From Varroa destructor (taxonomy: Eukaryota > Arthropoda > Arachnida > Mesostigmata > Varroidae), in assembly GCF_002443255.2 (NCBI RefSeq), contig NW_019211454.1, positions 69,216,056 through 69,280,055 on the forward strand: a DNA stretch of 64,000 nt, written 5' to 3'. The position numbers were made by a program, and so were the translations under genes. The notes beneath the pieces were generated by a model, which saw only the letters and a program-made list of their open reading frames with translations, made no database searches and was not told where the DNA came from. Below, piece by piece: positions 26,320 to 39,416 of this stretch (positions are counted from its first letter, which is position 1; each line of letters begins with the position of its first letter).

Positions 26320-27126
26320 CATCGACGAGGAAACCGCGAGAGTATAACGACGCTCAGCCGTTGATACACAGACCGAAACAGCCATTCGCATATATACAGC
26401 AACGCATGCTGTACATTCGAAGTAATACCAACGTACATTGACAACTGTCGCAAGCTGCATTGGCCTACGAACACTGTTGCCAGCACCAGGACTGTCCGAA
26501 GTATTACGTCAACGTCGTCACTTGCCGCCTAGCAGCACTAGTCCACCTGCAGCTGCTATTAATTGAGCTTGAAGACTGAATAGCTGTGACAACGTGAACA
26601 CTGTGCAGTGAAAATCATCTGTGTGTGTGTGTGCATTTGAATGTCTATGTGCGGGTGTCTGTGTGGCTCGTCCTGAAGAGACCCTACAACAAAGGTCGTC
26701 GGAGAATTATTCAGGTTATTTCAATTCTTGATTATATTATTCCGATGTGCTTTTCAAACCTCAGGACTATATTCGGTGATAGAAACGCACACGCAGCTTG
26801 ACGTGCGCGGCCAGCGAACGAAGCACTAGGCTGACAGCAGCAACGCTGCCTGACTCTTATTGCTCTTCTTAGATGATTCGTGAACATTGTGCAATTAACA
26901 GTGGTTCCCGTTAAAACTAGTGAAGTAGATTGCTCGTATTATCAGCATATATGCCCGTATCTGCAGTCCTATGCAATCGCTAGCGATCTGCTTAACATTA
27001 GGGAGGTCGCTTTTGGAACAGCGATACCACCTCACCTAAGCTGTCAAGTTCTACTCGCTCGTACGACTTCATTGCCCCGCTGGTTGAGACAATTAAGCTT
27101 AGGCGACGGTAAAACAACCGAACGGG
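26000..27126 (+). promoter_or_regulatory. 5' flank of the Gfi1/Senseless gene
   Basis: A GC-rich segment precedes exon 1. It contains a (CAG)14 run at 26277-26318 and a TG run near 26620. The ORFs across the repeat (poly-Ser plus, poly-Ala and poly-Leu minus) are by-products of it. A TTAG acceptor at 27099-27102 could join a 5' noncoding exon to the coding start. Confidence 0.35.
26277..26318 (+). repeat. (CAG)14 microsatellite
   Basis: Fourteen uninterrupted CAG units follow CGGCGG. The position is about 0.8 kb before the Senseless/Gfi1 start, probably in untranslated or promoter sequence. Confidence 0.95.
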
Positions 27127-27129
27127 ATG

Positions 27130-30100
27130 ATGCCACGCACGCTTCTTGTGGCGCGCGAGGCGCTGGGCGTCCTCAATAGGATGGACCGTGAAAGCGGGAC
27201 GACCTCTCGAGATATAAACTCCACGGAACTTCACAGCCAGGGCGAGGTGACCGGCGATGACGAAGAGGAGGAAGTCGACGTTGATGTGGTGTCCGAACCG
27301 GACGACAAACCGCTTGACTTCTCGTTAGCAGCGCCCACACAGTCGTCGATCTTGGCAGGCGGAACCAGTCAAACGATGCTATACGGTGAGTACAGCAACG
27401 TCGATATAATTATTACACACATATTGCACGATGAAGTATAAGATCAGGATATTGCGAGTCTAGGGCTCGCTCGTACGCAGCCGAAGTCCTGCCGAAGTGT
27501 CGGTAGGTCCGATGAGGCCTGTTATATTATTATGGAAACGTTCTTCGGCTTTGTACGACAATTGGTGCTATGTAACTTAAATTTATTTGAAGAGAAATGT
27601 TATTCTGAATCGGCTTAGAAATGATATACCACATTAAATGGTATTCAACACAGTCAGTGTGCCCCCAGTAGAAATGGCTGTCCTGTATATCGTTTGTCCA
27701 AACTCGAACACATATCATATAGCTAACTGTAGAGGAAGGTTTTTCAAGTTTAACTTCGACGTCTGTCTGATCTCCCATATGGATACTAAAAAGGAAGATG
27801 ATTTTAGCCAAGTATTTGTGTTAAATACATAATGGCCTAATTGTCAGCAGTCACCGTTTAAATTTTTTATCTTTATAGAGTTATTTAAATTTTTTTTATC
27901 TATAATTTAATTGTTTGCGGCAAAGTGGTCGCTGGTAAAAGTCCTTCCGATTGTTGCTCCTGCTGCGACATCGATGACTATTTTGACCAAATAGGGACCG
28001 TTGACTGTGATTGCTTTCCTATTACGTATAAACTGCGTTCGTTCGAACAGGGGTCCATAGGGGTGCCTCTTTCTTGTCTAGATAAGCCAAAAACAACGGT
28101 GGATACCATTTCGATCCAAACACAATACGGCACTGTAAATTAAATGTAGTATGTATGCTGATACTGAACTACCACATATCTACATGTATAACATAAATAG
28201 TTACTCTTTCGCCATTTAGTTACATGGCAGTAGAAGAAAAGTTATAATGGGTCAAGCATTTTTTTCGGTACCTGTTTTCATGACGTTTGGCATTTTTACT
28301 ATAAAAAGTAAAAGGCAGAGTTATAATTCTATGAAATAGGTACGTTGTTGTTAAAAGTTTAGCTGTTCGGGTCGAGACCGCCAACTGGGTAGTCTGTGTA
28401 GATCAGAAAGTACTTTATTACCGAGGGTAATGATAATGGGGCCTTAAATAAGAAAAACATTAAAATGGATAAGTGCGGTGCTAGAAATCCTATCATCCTC
28501 CTACTAGAAACCTAGCAAATAATTCCCTGGCTCGAAGGAGACCCACTCTAGAGGATAGCTAGCTCTCTCTTGAAAAAGCTTGCCTTATTAATCGTGCATC
28601 TGACCTATCATCTCGATGACGCCCAACACCGGGCTTAATTTGTCGAGTTGAAACTGACCGCTATAGTTTTTGTGCTTCTATTTCAAGCTTTTACGGGGAA
28701 GGAGGGTCGTTGCATTGAAGAACTGAGTAATGATTATTTATTAAGGCGTGTAAAAAATTTTAGCAATTTGCCTTTTTTTTGGTGGCGAAAAACAGAAACG
28801 TGCTTTTTTGGATGAAGTATTTTTTTGTTTATGAATCTATACGTTCAAGAAGCAACAGTTGCTCCGTTAAAACGTTGTCTTACTCCCGTACAGCTGTCAA
28901 TAGACTATGGTGACCGTAGCAACGAGGAATCACATAATCAAGTAAACGAGCGCCAGGTCGCGTTCTCGTTGCGGTCGCCGTCATCTGTTATATCGACGCT
29001 ACACCAAGCGAGTGCCCTCGACGGAGACGCTGGATATTGTAGACAAACAGTAAAGAGTATTCAATCAGATCGTGACTTTTCCCCAACGTCGCCATAAGCG
29101 CTTGAATTGACACGCTCCGGCCAGCCAACGTCTTCACCTGACGAAATGGCAGTTTATTATTGGTGCCTGCACGCACAATATTTCTAAATGAATTCCGTTT
29201 TGACAGCAGTAATAGCGGCGGCAACGTCTCAAGCGCGTCATGCTTATATATGTTATGATAACTACTTATTATTTAGTCTTACTTGTACAATTGTTCAATG
29301 TATTTATGCAGTCTTGCCTTCAATGATCTTTAACTTACTATGTATTCGTCATCTGAGTCATTGTGAAAATCGAAAGCTGGCCATGATGCGGTTAACTTGA
29401 TTAGGCCATCAATAAATCGTGCCAAAGTGACCTTTCGTCAAAGACATGGTTATACCTATTTGGCGATGGTTAGGACTAGGTCATTTCGCGTCAATTAGGA
29501 TATCGAATTGAGTGTTTTTAAGGCTAACTACCATTCGATAACAAATGTGTGTTGTGAAAGGCTTTCTCATCAACAAAAGCGTGTCTGTATGTGTTGATTT
29601 AGCTTTGGCAATGAGACTCTCAACCCTATTCTATTACTAACTCGGTAAAAGTATAGTCAAAGATAAATAGCCTTTATACGTACGGCCTTACATGAAAATG
29701 TTAAACCGATCGCAACCTACGTAAATAGAATTAACGTGCAAAGGCAAAGTTATACCAACTTCCAACTACTCAGTCATCACAAACGTCGCTAATGTCAAGC
29801 TCGATGTCATTTGGTCGATCTATGTATGTTTCTGTGTCACTTAACATACATAGACCCAGCATTCTACCTTCGGATGCTCCGCGAACTTCAACTCCAGTTC
29901 CCCAGCCAAGTAACAGGGGGCAGTCCGACAACACTGTCCAATCCAGACCTGCCACCTGCCACCGGACTCCATCTGCTATCAGCTGGATTTGCTGGATTCG
30001 GACATGCCCCTGAAACGTCAGACGGTTCCGAACGATCATCAAGTCCACCTTCACCATCTCCACCGCAACACAGTCCACCACCGTTAATGAGAGTGCTGCC

Positions 30101-33100
30101 AGCATCTCATAGTCATCTTCTGCATCCGAGCAGCAGTGGCAATGGTATACAGTCGTTGCAACAGAAGCTCAGTGAAGCAGTTGTCAAACAGCAACATCGA
30201 CAACAACACGGGACAACTGACAATAGCCGAAATGGTGGCCATGCTGGACCGGTCGGCCTAGCTACCCCACCAGGCGGCTTGGGCGTGCACCAACTTGGTG
30301 CGCGATTTGGTGCTCTGGCAGCAGCCTCGAACTCCAACAACTTCAGTATTCGTGCCCTACTTGGCCTCAACACGGAAGCATTCACCTGTCACGTTTGCCA
30401 AAGGCAATTTAGGTAAGTAAACAGTCATAATGCATTTTTGAGCTTTTGTGACGAGCCGGTAAATCGGAATTCCGACAACCTAAATTCGTATAATAACAGC
30501 ATTAACATGTTTATTTTTCATATATATATATATATATATATATGTTTAAACAGGATTTAAACAATTACAAAGAACAGTACATCACTGTAGAAATATTCAT
30601 ACTTCATTTGATCTGGCGAGCTCATCTTTATTTTTACTTGGCTTGTCAAGTTCTTCCTTTACCAAGCAATGCTTCGAGAGGTATAGAGAGGTTGTTAATT
30701 TTGTTCACTTAGCATGAATCCTGCCCAAATATCAATAATATATTATGATTGCATTACCTAATAGCTGGTAAAAACATTCTAGTTATCATTGTATGGCCCG
30801 ACCGTTATTGGTGCAATATAGATTTGCTTTCAGTCATTTTTTAACTATACACCTAAACAATCTGGTCACAATATGCATTCAAGAAATAGAACACGGCAGC
30901 GTCAATAACAACAAATGTCCTAGTTAGCTCTCCTAACGACGTAATAAGCCTTTCACGCTCCAGCAGGCTCGTGGTCACTACAGGTGGCCAAAATCGGTCC
31001 TGTGTCGCATATATGCAGAGATCGCTTGCCCAAAAAAACATGATAAAGATTTCCGGAGCTGTGTATGTAGCCGAGTAGCTAGGCACTAATTGTCGCAGCT
31101 TCTAGTTAGTTAGTCAGTCAAGTCCAGCAAAAACAATAATAACAACAACAACAACAACAAAAGTGGTTCAATATAGATGGGGCATAGCTGACCGACGCAC
31201 TGCCCGATTGAAGGGCATATCAAGACGAGTATCTGTGCGCTAGCATATACTTTGTATAATCGATAGTCGAACGTGCACTAACTAGTCAGAGTGCAAATGT
31301 TGGGCTTCTGCATTTCGCCCAATTGGGGCGTATCAATAATTATAGTATTTTATCTAAGCTAACATAAATAGTTCTTCGGCTGCTGGACTGTTAAAGCCTA
31401 CTCAAGACTTTATTGACGCGCATGTTTAGATATGCGCGTTAAACAACCTGAACTAGCAACCTCCCGGTCCTAGCGTCCACGTACCATATCCTAATAGAAT
31501 GGATAATGGCTTCACCTGAATTTCGAAAAGAGATAGCGTGAACACTTTTATAAATTAGCCCTTTTGTTAAAAGTAAGAGCAAACGAGATCTGTCGTAAAT
31601 GACACAAGTTCTCAAACACTACGGAATTCAAATGTTGTTAATGGGTCCCAAAAGCACCATGTAGATTAGGTTTGCTGTCTGCATTCGCCATGTTTGGTGC
31701 TTAGCACGCATAACGGGGCCCGATTCCATTGAAATCAAGCTAAATAAAGGGACATTTGATTTATTCACACAGAAAGAGTTCCGTACATGAAATAGTAAGT
31801 GTGCTATAGAATTTTTTAATTTCTATTTTAATTATCCTTTTATATATAATCGGGTTTGTTCACATCGGTTATTGATAGACCAGGCTTATCTGCCCAAGTG
31901 GGTCCCGTCGAAACTAAGAACTCGTTCTACTGAACGAATACGATCCGATTTAATAAACAAATGTCGAAAAGGAATATAAATATTACATAAGACATATTCA
32001 TAGACATACATGTACATTGTTGACGTTTGTGTTTCGTTAGCATTATGGTGCCGTTATGAGAACTGCTCTGCTCATAGTAACTACCATTTGGTAACAAAGC
32101 AAGTAGCATCGTAACATCTTCCCTCGCTGTGTATCAATACCAAATGCTGAGGTTGATGTTACAATCAAAGCCAATGTGATGTTTTCTTCTTCACGACGGG
32201 GGTTTCTGTTTGTGACTACTAGCCATCAGCTAACCCCCGCCTACGGCCAGTGTTAATTCGTACCCGTTTCGGCTCTCTCTCTCTCTCTCTCTCACTTTCT
32301 CGATAGAGCGAATTTGCCGACCGACAGAGCTTGTCGCTACAAGGTGAGCTGTTCGCTATGCAGAGTCGCTCAAGTCGAGACGCGCCTCTATCGTTACCCA
32401 TGATACTCAATTGAAATATCTTCTATTTGTACGAAAACGAGCACCAACCGAGAGCTTGCCGCTCCATTGAGATGCAGATTGAACGCGCCAGAGTGATGGA
32501 TCCGGCAGATGAGCTTCCCTGCTGAAAGCGACCATCTATGTATCGTATTGGTGGAACGCAGCGACCGTTTTTGTTCAGTCCATCTTGTCTCGTCATGATC
32601 GTGGTTTCTATCATCGTCATCACCGTTGCAATTTCCTGCACAATCTGTGCCAAAGCCACGTATCAATAGAGAGGCATGCACATTATTCCCACACAATAGT
32701 TATATAGCGGCAGGAAGCTTTTACACTGCCACGATCGGGGCGAGGATGGCGCTGGGCGCGTTTCTTCTGCGTCATGCATGCAATCCTTGCAGTGTGTATA
32801 TATCATAGCACGAGAGTGACACGAGAGAATGGCCATACGCGACGACGGCAGGACACCGATCTCGATGTCCCCGCAGCGACCACATGTCATCATTATAAGG
32901 GACGGCCTATGGCAGTAGCGTCGTCCAGGCGCGCCGGCCCACTTTCATTCAGCAGTAACCGACTCCTCACCGTCGATGATTACCGAACGTGCCACACGTA
33001 GTAGTCAATTGATTTTAGGCAGTAAACGCTGACTATCCAGCAGGATATGCCTCTGTATATGTTTATGGCATAAATTCGGCGGTTGAATAGAAATTTTTTT

Positions 33101-34300
33101 TAGTCAAAATATTTACTGGTGAAGTTTCGCTCGATCCACTTCAGAGCTTTTCTAGTTTGCTTGAATCGAGCAGATATCAATACAGGTTGTACTACTAAAG
33201 AGCTACGCAAATCGAACCTCGTGGAAGTTTGTAGGATACATTTTTTAGTTCAAGCTAAATCTCAATTAGAGTAAATGGAAAAACAAGCAAAATCTATAGG
33301 CTATGTTATACAACTAAAACATCAGGCTGAATGTATCATCGAGACGCAAGATGTTAGCAACCTCACTGCCTAAATGGAGCATAAGGGAATGGAAAAAAAT
33401 TATTACCGTGACATTCCAAGAGCATTACGACTGGCGTAGTTCTTTCTATCTTGCTCGGAGCGAGGCTGACAAAAGCCAGGGTTGAGATAACATGTTTGTA
33501 TCGCAGGTGCGCAGATGCTGGTCGAAGAGGTCCTTTCTTAGGCACGAATTGTGTGTGTTAGGTACAGTTTGCTATTGTCGCATTTGCGATTAGGCTTAAA
33601 TTGTAGAATGGCTATAGGCTACCTTCTTCTGGATGTTGTTCCGCGCGCAAATTGCACAACGCTGCGCGACGAATCACCCGCCGCTACCTCGATACGCCAT
33701 TGCCATCAATGCTGGTTCGTGTGTTTGGCGAGTTCCACCTCTAAAACGTTGTTCCTAGTTGGTCTAGCACAGCCTGGACATTCGTACATGGGCTTGGAAG
33801 TAGGTATATTTGGTATAAACTACATATGTATATCTAAGCGCATATTTCCTTACCCGAAAGGTTAGCTCGCAGTCGAGCATGACGTGCACTGGCTGTTAGA
33901 AGGAGTCGAGTTCCTCCACGAAGCTGAAGACGCTAGTAGCTGGTCTGTGTCATGTGGCCAGACTGGGCTAAAGACGTCGACCAAGAATGTACGGCCATAT
34001 CACTGCACGACTGCACTGTTGTCATTGTGCACAGCACATACTGTTCAGTAGGACACAAGTCGTGCCTTTCGAACAGGATGGCGAAGGATGCTTAGCGCGG
34101 ATTTGCTCAAATGGAAGGTAGGAAAGGCAACGGGGGGAGTCTGTATGTACATTGCGAATCGCATAGAAGCATTGCACGTGGCCGTAGCGAATCGCACAAG
34201 AGCTCAACGCCGAAGCCAGCAGCCACAGCGCTGATGGTCATAGTGCCAGTGTTATCGATCACAGCCTTGCCCAACGCGGCTAAAATCCTTAGAATCATAC

Positions 34301-34341
<41 letters not shown>

Positions 34342-35620
34342 CCTATAAGAATAGATATGGGCCAGCTATAGACATTAATCTGAACCACCCTAGACAAAGT
34401 GTGTGTGCGACTATTGTCTGCGTCAGATTATAGTTGAAAATTGCTCTGTCCTCATATACAAGCAGAGAGAAAAAAAAGTGAGGGTACGCGGGGAGAGAAG
34501 AAGGACGCTTCGCGTAAATCTGCGTAAAACGACTTGATTATACCATGAGATGAGACGAGATGACACTGTGGTGTAGATGCAATGCAATGGGTGACAGTTG
34601 AAGTAAATGGCGCATTTCCTTTGACACGCGAACCAGAATGCGTAAATAAGCGGTACACAGCTCCGGCTAGGAGACTAACGTCATATAGAGCGATATTTTG
34701 TAGCTCTTCCATCCATATGTGAAGAATGGCAAAGGACATCGTAGCAGAACAGCGTTAACTGGATGATCATGTATCGTTCGGCTCGATTCTAATCTAACGG
34801 CGCTCTGTTTCTGATTGCAGCACCTCTGGAGGACTGCAGTCTCATCTACGGCGCGGCTGCGGAATCGATCCTCACGCGCCAGCGTCGCCATCGGCGCCGT
34901 CTAAGATGTTCGAGTGCAAGCAATGCGGGAAATGCTTCAAGCGTTCGTCGACGTTATCCACGCATTTGCTTATCCATTCCGACACACGGCCGTATCCGTG
35001 CGAATATTGCGGCAAGAGATTCCACCAAAAATCCGACATGAAAAAGCACACCTACACACATACAGGTACGTAGGAAAATGGCTACTGATTTTCTGATCTA
35101 GCAGACTTTAATCGTAGTGAAACATTATCCGTTCCATAGGTAAACTATGTTGTATGCCATAGCAGTACTAGCTGGCTCTACTTCAGCATGCATAAAAATG
35201 TTCGTCTGTGATCAGTGTGTGTGTGTGTGTGTGGCAAAAACGATTAGAATCTAACCCAATGTTTCCATTGGCTCGTCTATTACAGGGGAAAAGCCGCACC
35301 AATGCACAATATGCGGTAAATGCTTCAGTCAGTCATCAAATCTGATCACGCACATGCGAAAGCACACTGGCTTCAAGCCGTTCACCTGTCGCATCTGCAA
35401 TAAGGCGTTCCAACGCAAAATTGACCTGAAGCGGCATTGCGACACAAAACATGATCCGAGCTCGGATCAGTTCGAGCCGCAGGGCCACAGCGCACTGATG
35501 GGTCGCAGTCCCCCTTCGACTCCGACGGCCTCTGTCGCCAGTCAGTCCCCGGTCCACGGTGCCTTCACAGAGTTGCGTCCACCAGCTACCGCAGAACTGT
35601 CCCTCTTTAGGCCAATTTAA
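27130..35620 (+). CDS. sens: Gfi1/Senseless-family zinc-finger transcription factor (4 coding exons)
   Basis: Coding exons are 27130-27385, 29854-30412, 34821-35065 and 35286-35620, with GT donors (gtgagt, gtaagt, gtacgt) and AG acceptors. Phases 1, 2 and 1 join cleanly to 464 codons plus TAA. Residues 1-8 (MPRTLLVA) resemble the SNAG repressor peptide of Gfi1/Snail proteins. Residues 43-54 are acidic and 61-66 (PLDFSL) resemble a CtBP-binding motif. A Ser/Pro/Gln-rich linker follows. Fingers lie at about 262-285 (C2HC), 304-324, 332-352, 360-380 and 388-409. Signatures such as [20 protein letters not shown] and [11 protein letters not shown] are diagnostic of Gfi1/Senseless. The family consists of nuclear repressors/activators that act with proneural bHLH proteins in sensory-neuron development; that role is inferred here from homology. 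The start at 27130 is chosen because it puts the SNAG-like peptide at the N terminus. ATG 27127 lies directly before it, and TAG 27100 is in frame upstream. A 5' noncoding exon is possible. Family identity is near certain; symbol and orthology are less so. Confidence 0.93.
27386..29853 (+). other. Intron 1 of the Gfi1/Senseless gene
   Basis: This 2.5-kb intron starts ggtgagt and ends catacatag. A second AG lies 6 nt further (cccag, 29858-29859) and keeps the frame. It is AT-rich. The open frames inside (for example 27530-27811 minus, 27925-28143 plus, 28825-29097 plus) have no recognisable motif and no consistent splice flanks, so I treat them as chance. Confidence 0.85.
30413..34820 (+). other. 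Intron 2 of the Gfi1/Senseless gene, splitting the first zinc finger
   Basis: This 4.4-kb phase-2 intron runs from aggtaagt to ctgattgcag. It interrupts the first finger after the Phe that follows its two cysteines. It holds TA repeats (30520-30543, 34307-34337), an AAC repeat (31139-31161), a CT repeat (32273-32293) and a relatively GC-rich segment around 32.2-33.0 kb and 33.6-34.2 kb that could be regulatory. I see no convincing exon inside. The ORF 33551-33865 (104 aa, plus) has no recognisable domain. Confidence 0.85.
34307..34337. repeat. TA microsatellite
   Basis: About 15 TA units inside intron 2 of the Senseless/Gfi1 gene. Confidence 0.95.
35066..35285 (+). other. Intron 3 of the Gfi1/Senseless gene
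   Basis: This 220-nt phase-1 intron falls in the TGEKP linker between fingers 3 and 4. The donor is gtacgt and the acceptor ctattacag. It contains a GT microsatellite at 35215-35233. Confidence 0.9.
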
Positions 35621-36930
35621 GTTGCAAACATCCAGCAAACGCCTCCGGTAATCAATTAGGCAAGATATCGACAATAGCGGTCCGCAGGTCAAACGTCGTT
35701 TGGAGGCCAACGAACGCAGAATGACGCCTCACGACAGCGGCAACAATAACACCGCCAACAACGACGGTGGCGACGACGACGACGACGACAACGACAACAA
35801 CAAGGGAATAAGAAGAAGAATTCTAAGACTAAGGACAAATGATAGACGGGTCTGTTTATTGTTAACCCCGCACCATGTGTAGAGGCCTAGGCAGTCCTTA
35901 ATAACCATAAGCAGAACTTGTAGTCGTAGCAGAAATATGTACGCAGTCATTATAGTAAAGAAAGATGAAAATGCCAAATTTAATTACCTAATGCTATTTG
36001 ACATGCCAAGTAAATGCAGACGCGATAGACGACGTGTTCGGTCTTAATCACTGGACAAGTGACAGCATCTCAGCGCGTGCCGGGTACGTAATAATTTCCA
36101 ACAAATCAAGCTAAACGGTGGCTATACGTTCACAACTGAGACACTATTTTATCGAACGATTGCTGCTACTGCTGCTAGTTTCTCCGAAACCGATCGACAT
36201 TAGTTTGGCCGTATTGTCCTGAAGTAGTGAAAAAGGTACGTGTAATAGGACGAGGACACAGCAGAAGCAGCAGTATATGCATGGACTCAAAGCGAAACAA
36301 AAAAAATAACGAAAGAAAGAATATGTTTGAGAAACTTTTGTGTCTGGGCTTGTGTGTGCGAAAGATGAAGTACCTCGATGTGTTCGCTTGTACGTCTGAA
36401 TGACAATAATGGTAACGATGCCCATGATGGATGTTTGAAATCATCATGACCTGTGACATCTAGCGTCGAACGAATGGAAAATATCGGATTTTCCTAGCTG
36501 AGTTGAGTGGTGCTGCTATCTGTGCAAATACACTAAGGATGCACTGTTGATAATAGTAATCTACTCATCGTTTTCGGATGAGCTGATAGTATACCACCAG
36601 ATCATCCGCGCATTTATATTCCTATGCTGATAATTATGACAAGACAATAGTTTGCTATCCCTCAGGGACCCATTCATTGTCATTGTTATCACTATCCCAT
36701 GATAATATGTAACGATGCTGATCCAATGGTTAATTTGTCTTCACATTTCGATAGTCGACCATTTTCTCTAAATGTGCATTTTGCATAGCAACAGTTTCTG
36801 TGAATACTTCAGACATCACGCCGAGAGATACGTTAAACATTTCGTCACGTTTGTTTTGTATCATATCCTCACGATGCGTCTGTTTTGGCCCTTCATCGTG
36901 AGGCCCCGAACCACTATGTCTACCCCTTCG

Positions 36931-36972
<42 letters not shown>

Positions 36973-37901
36973 CTAACGAAATGAAGAGAATAAATAGATC
37001 TGACATGTGAAGAACGCGAACATCGTTCATGATCTCACAATATATGCAATGATCATTTGTTTACAAACTCAGTCCAGTGTAAGAAAAAATTGTACCTAAA
37101 CACACGTCTGTAACTGTCAGTTAACTGTCGTGTTATTAAACTAACACATGTGCTTTCGTTTAGCAGCAGCAGCAGCAGCAGCAGTAGTAGCGGTAGAAGT
37201 AGCCGTAACTTTAGCCGACTAGCTTACCGATTACCTAATTATGATATTATTATAGACTGTCGTGTCCTGATCACGGTCACCCATGGATGACGACGACGCG
37301 CCTGTGAGAAGACAAACGCTGCCAATAGTTGACAGAAGAAGAGCATTGCGACCGTAGTAGCCGAGATAGGCAGGCAGGCAGGCAGACATTTTCTAGGTTC
37401 GACTCGTAAGGCATGAAGCGTGCGAAGAGGGTACACAAAGCATTTGTACGGTGCCATTCTATCCCTAATAACCTCATACTATCGAATCGTCCATTTTCAG
37501 CGTCAACTCTGTTCTGTACGTTTAGTTTGTGCAAATCAAGTTTGTTCCGAAAGCGTATGTGTAACATACAAATAACCCTTTAACTAATCACCGCCGAAAT
37601 AAGGAACGAGTAAAAGGAGGACAACAATAGGCTGATGGGAAACGGTCGGCTGTGAGTAGCCATCTAGTCCATAAACGACGGATATCAAAACGTTGTTGTA
37701 ATATAACATTGCCAAAGCCTAAACTAATTATAACAATAATAATTATAATAAAACTAAACTATGTTTCTCAGGTATATTCACTTAGTTGTCATTGATGAAC
37801 AATATGGCGACCCATATGTCATGTGACGTTTTCGTGTAGACTGATTTTAGATACGTTTTCCTCACTTGTTGCAGTTACTTTGTTTCAAGTTGAACAATAA
37901 A
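35621..37901 (+). other. 3' flank / probable 3' UTR of the Gfi1/Senseless gene
   Basis: No coding sequence is supported. AATAAA hexamers in the sense direction occur at 36989, 37747 and 37896; any of them could serve polyadenylation. Simple repeats include GAC/AAC (35772-35803), AC (36932-36971), AGC (37162-37183) and GGCA (37369-37386). Transcript end is not determinable from sequence alone. Confidence 0.4.
36932..36971. repeat. AC microsatellite
   Basis: About 20 AC units in the 3' flank of the Senseless/Gfi1 gene, just before the first downstream AATAAA. Confidence 0.95.
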
Positions 37902-39200
37902 TGCCCTTCACTAGATACTGTGCTTAATAAGTACTACTCTCCATTTCCAATTCTATCCGCCATAGTCGGACTTGGTATTTTGTTGCAACAACACTTACAC
38001 CCGATAGAATCTGATTGACGTTGGTGTGCGCTTTCGCTGATCTAGCCTCGTTTTCTCGAGAGTAGTATTTTAGCCGTGAGCTGAGCCGACGCAGACCCAC
38101 CGTACGGAAGACACGCCCCCGAGAACTGCCTTTTTCAGTTGTGTTTCGACATTTATTCGTGCGTTCGTATAGCATAAATGTGAACGAAATCCATATGATC
38201 CTCCCGCTTCGTCATCACTGAGCTGAAATTTCTGCCTCGTTTTATGTTTTCTTTTTTCGCTCCCATTTCTTCCACAATAAGTACTGTTATTTTTGGCAAC
38301 TAATGTGTACGTTCACATACACAGCCTAAGTCAAACAATAAACAACTTATTTCGACAAAGTATGTTCGTTAAGCTTTACGTTGCTATGGAAACTGTGGCG
38401 CTTTTAGCTGCTAATTCTCCACTGATCCTAATCGGTTTCGCGGTATCAAGCTCAAAACAAGATAATTTCTCACGGACAGATGGAACAATCAGGTTCTACT
38501 GTGAAAATACGCAGGTTTATCTCAGTCTCTGGGTATGCTCCGAGTGCGTTTCATGACTAATCATCTTAGAGCACGAATCTTGGTCTTACCGTTAGCTTGC
38601 ATCGATCTGATAGGGGAAGTGCTGGCGCTGGTTGACAGGTGTTAGTGAGATTTGTATTACGAGATACTCAAATCGTTAGAGATAGCGAGTAACTAATCAG
38701 TCGGCAAGTTACAGTTTTTATGAAGTTGTCTATATTCTTATAGCGAAACGGCAGCTACCATGCGTTGCGGTACTTGAAACGCCAGCATTAGCTGAGGGCA
38801 GTATAGCACTCGATCACAAATCAGACTCTAATCGTTCCTGTAAATCTGCTATTTATTTTGCTTGCTTAGAGGAGACCACCATAGCTCGTACAATATCGAT
38901 TGACACCAGTTGTCAAAAGGGTATAGCAAAACATTTTGATTTTTCCCATTAAACATTTTACTGTTACTGGCAGAAAGCAACGCAGTACTTTTAAGGGGTT
39001 AACCGTATAATGTACAACATTTCAGTAACTTATAATACGCTACATCTCTCACCTGTTATAATATCGAGGAGTTTGTCAGTAACTTTTTTTTTGGGGTTAA
39101 CGACGTGCCCGTCAGCTGTGAGGCGATGGGTTTCCCGTTAATATAGATAACTGATTGGCAATCAAATGGCTTCTGGTGACTGAACCCTAAAAATATTACA

Positions 39201-39416
39201 TTGTGTGGCATAATCTATCTGCACGCCAGATTGAGCGGCCGTAGCACGTTACAGGATCATCCTGGATCCTTTACCCCAGTTTTGGTTCCGTCGGTGACAA
39301 TTAGGGCGGTAATGCTACAACGTGAAAAATATGTTCGGTTGGCCGGATTTCCCCATCTGGATGACGATTTAAATAATTATAACGAAACGGTACTCCGGGC
39401 TTTGTGTCCAGGATAG
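39201..39416 (+). other. ORF of 71 codons, unknown
   Basis: The second half is protein-like (REKYVRLAGFPHLDDDLNNY) and could be a terminal exon after an acceptor-like ttaccccag near 39279, ending TAG at 39414. No family is recognised and no partner exon was found. Confidence 0.15.

Noticed and set aside
26101..26486. Poly-Ser, poly-Ala and poly-Leu ORFs across the CAG repeat
   Set aside because: Translations of one triplet repeat in different frames; flanking residues show no domain and the plus ORF starts with TTG.
27181..27183. Alternative Met at 27181 as start of the Senseless/Gfi1 protein
   Set aside because: It would discard the SNAG-like peptide that follows the ATG at 27130, and an in-frame stop upstream makes the earlier ATG a legitimate start.
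29770..30105. 111-codon minus-strand ORF
   Set aside because: Antisense shadow of Senseless/Gfi1 exon 2.
35336..35710. 124-codon minus-strand ORF
   Set aside because: Antisense shadow of the zinc-finger exon 4.
37340..37400. tRNA-like B box (GGTTCGACTCG near 37396)
   Set aside because: No matching A box or cloverleaf upstream.
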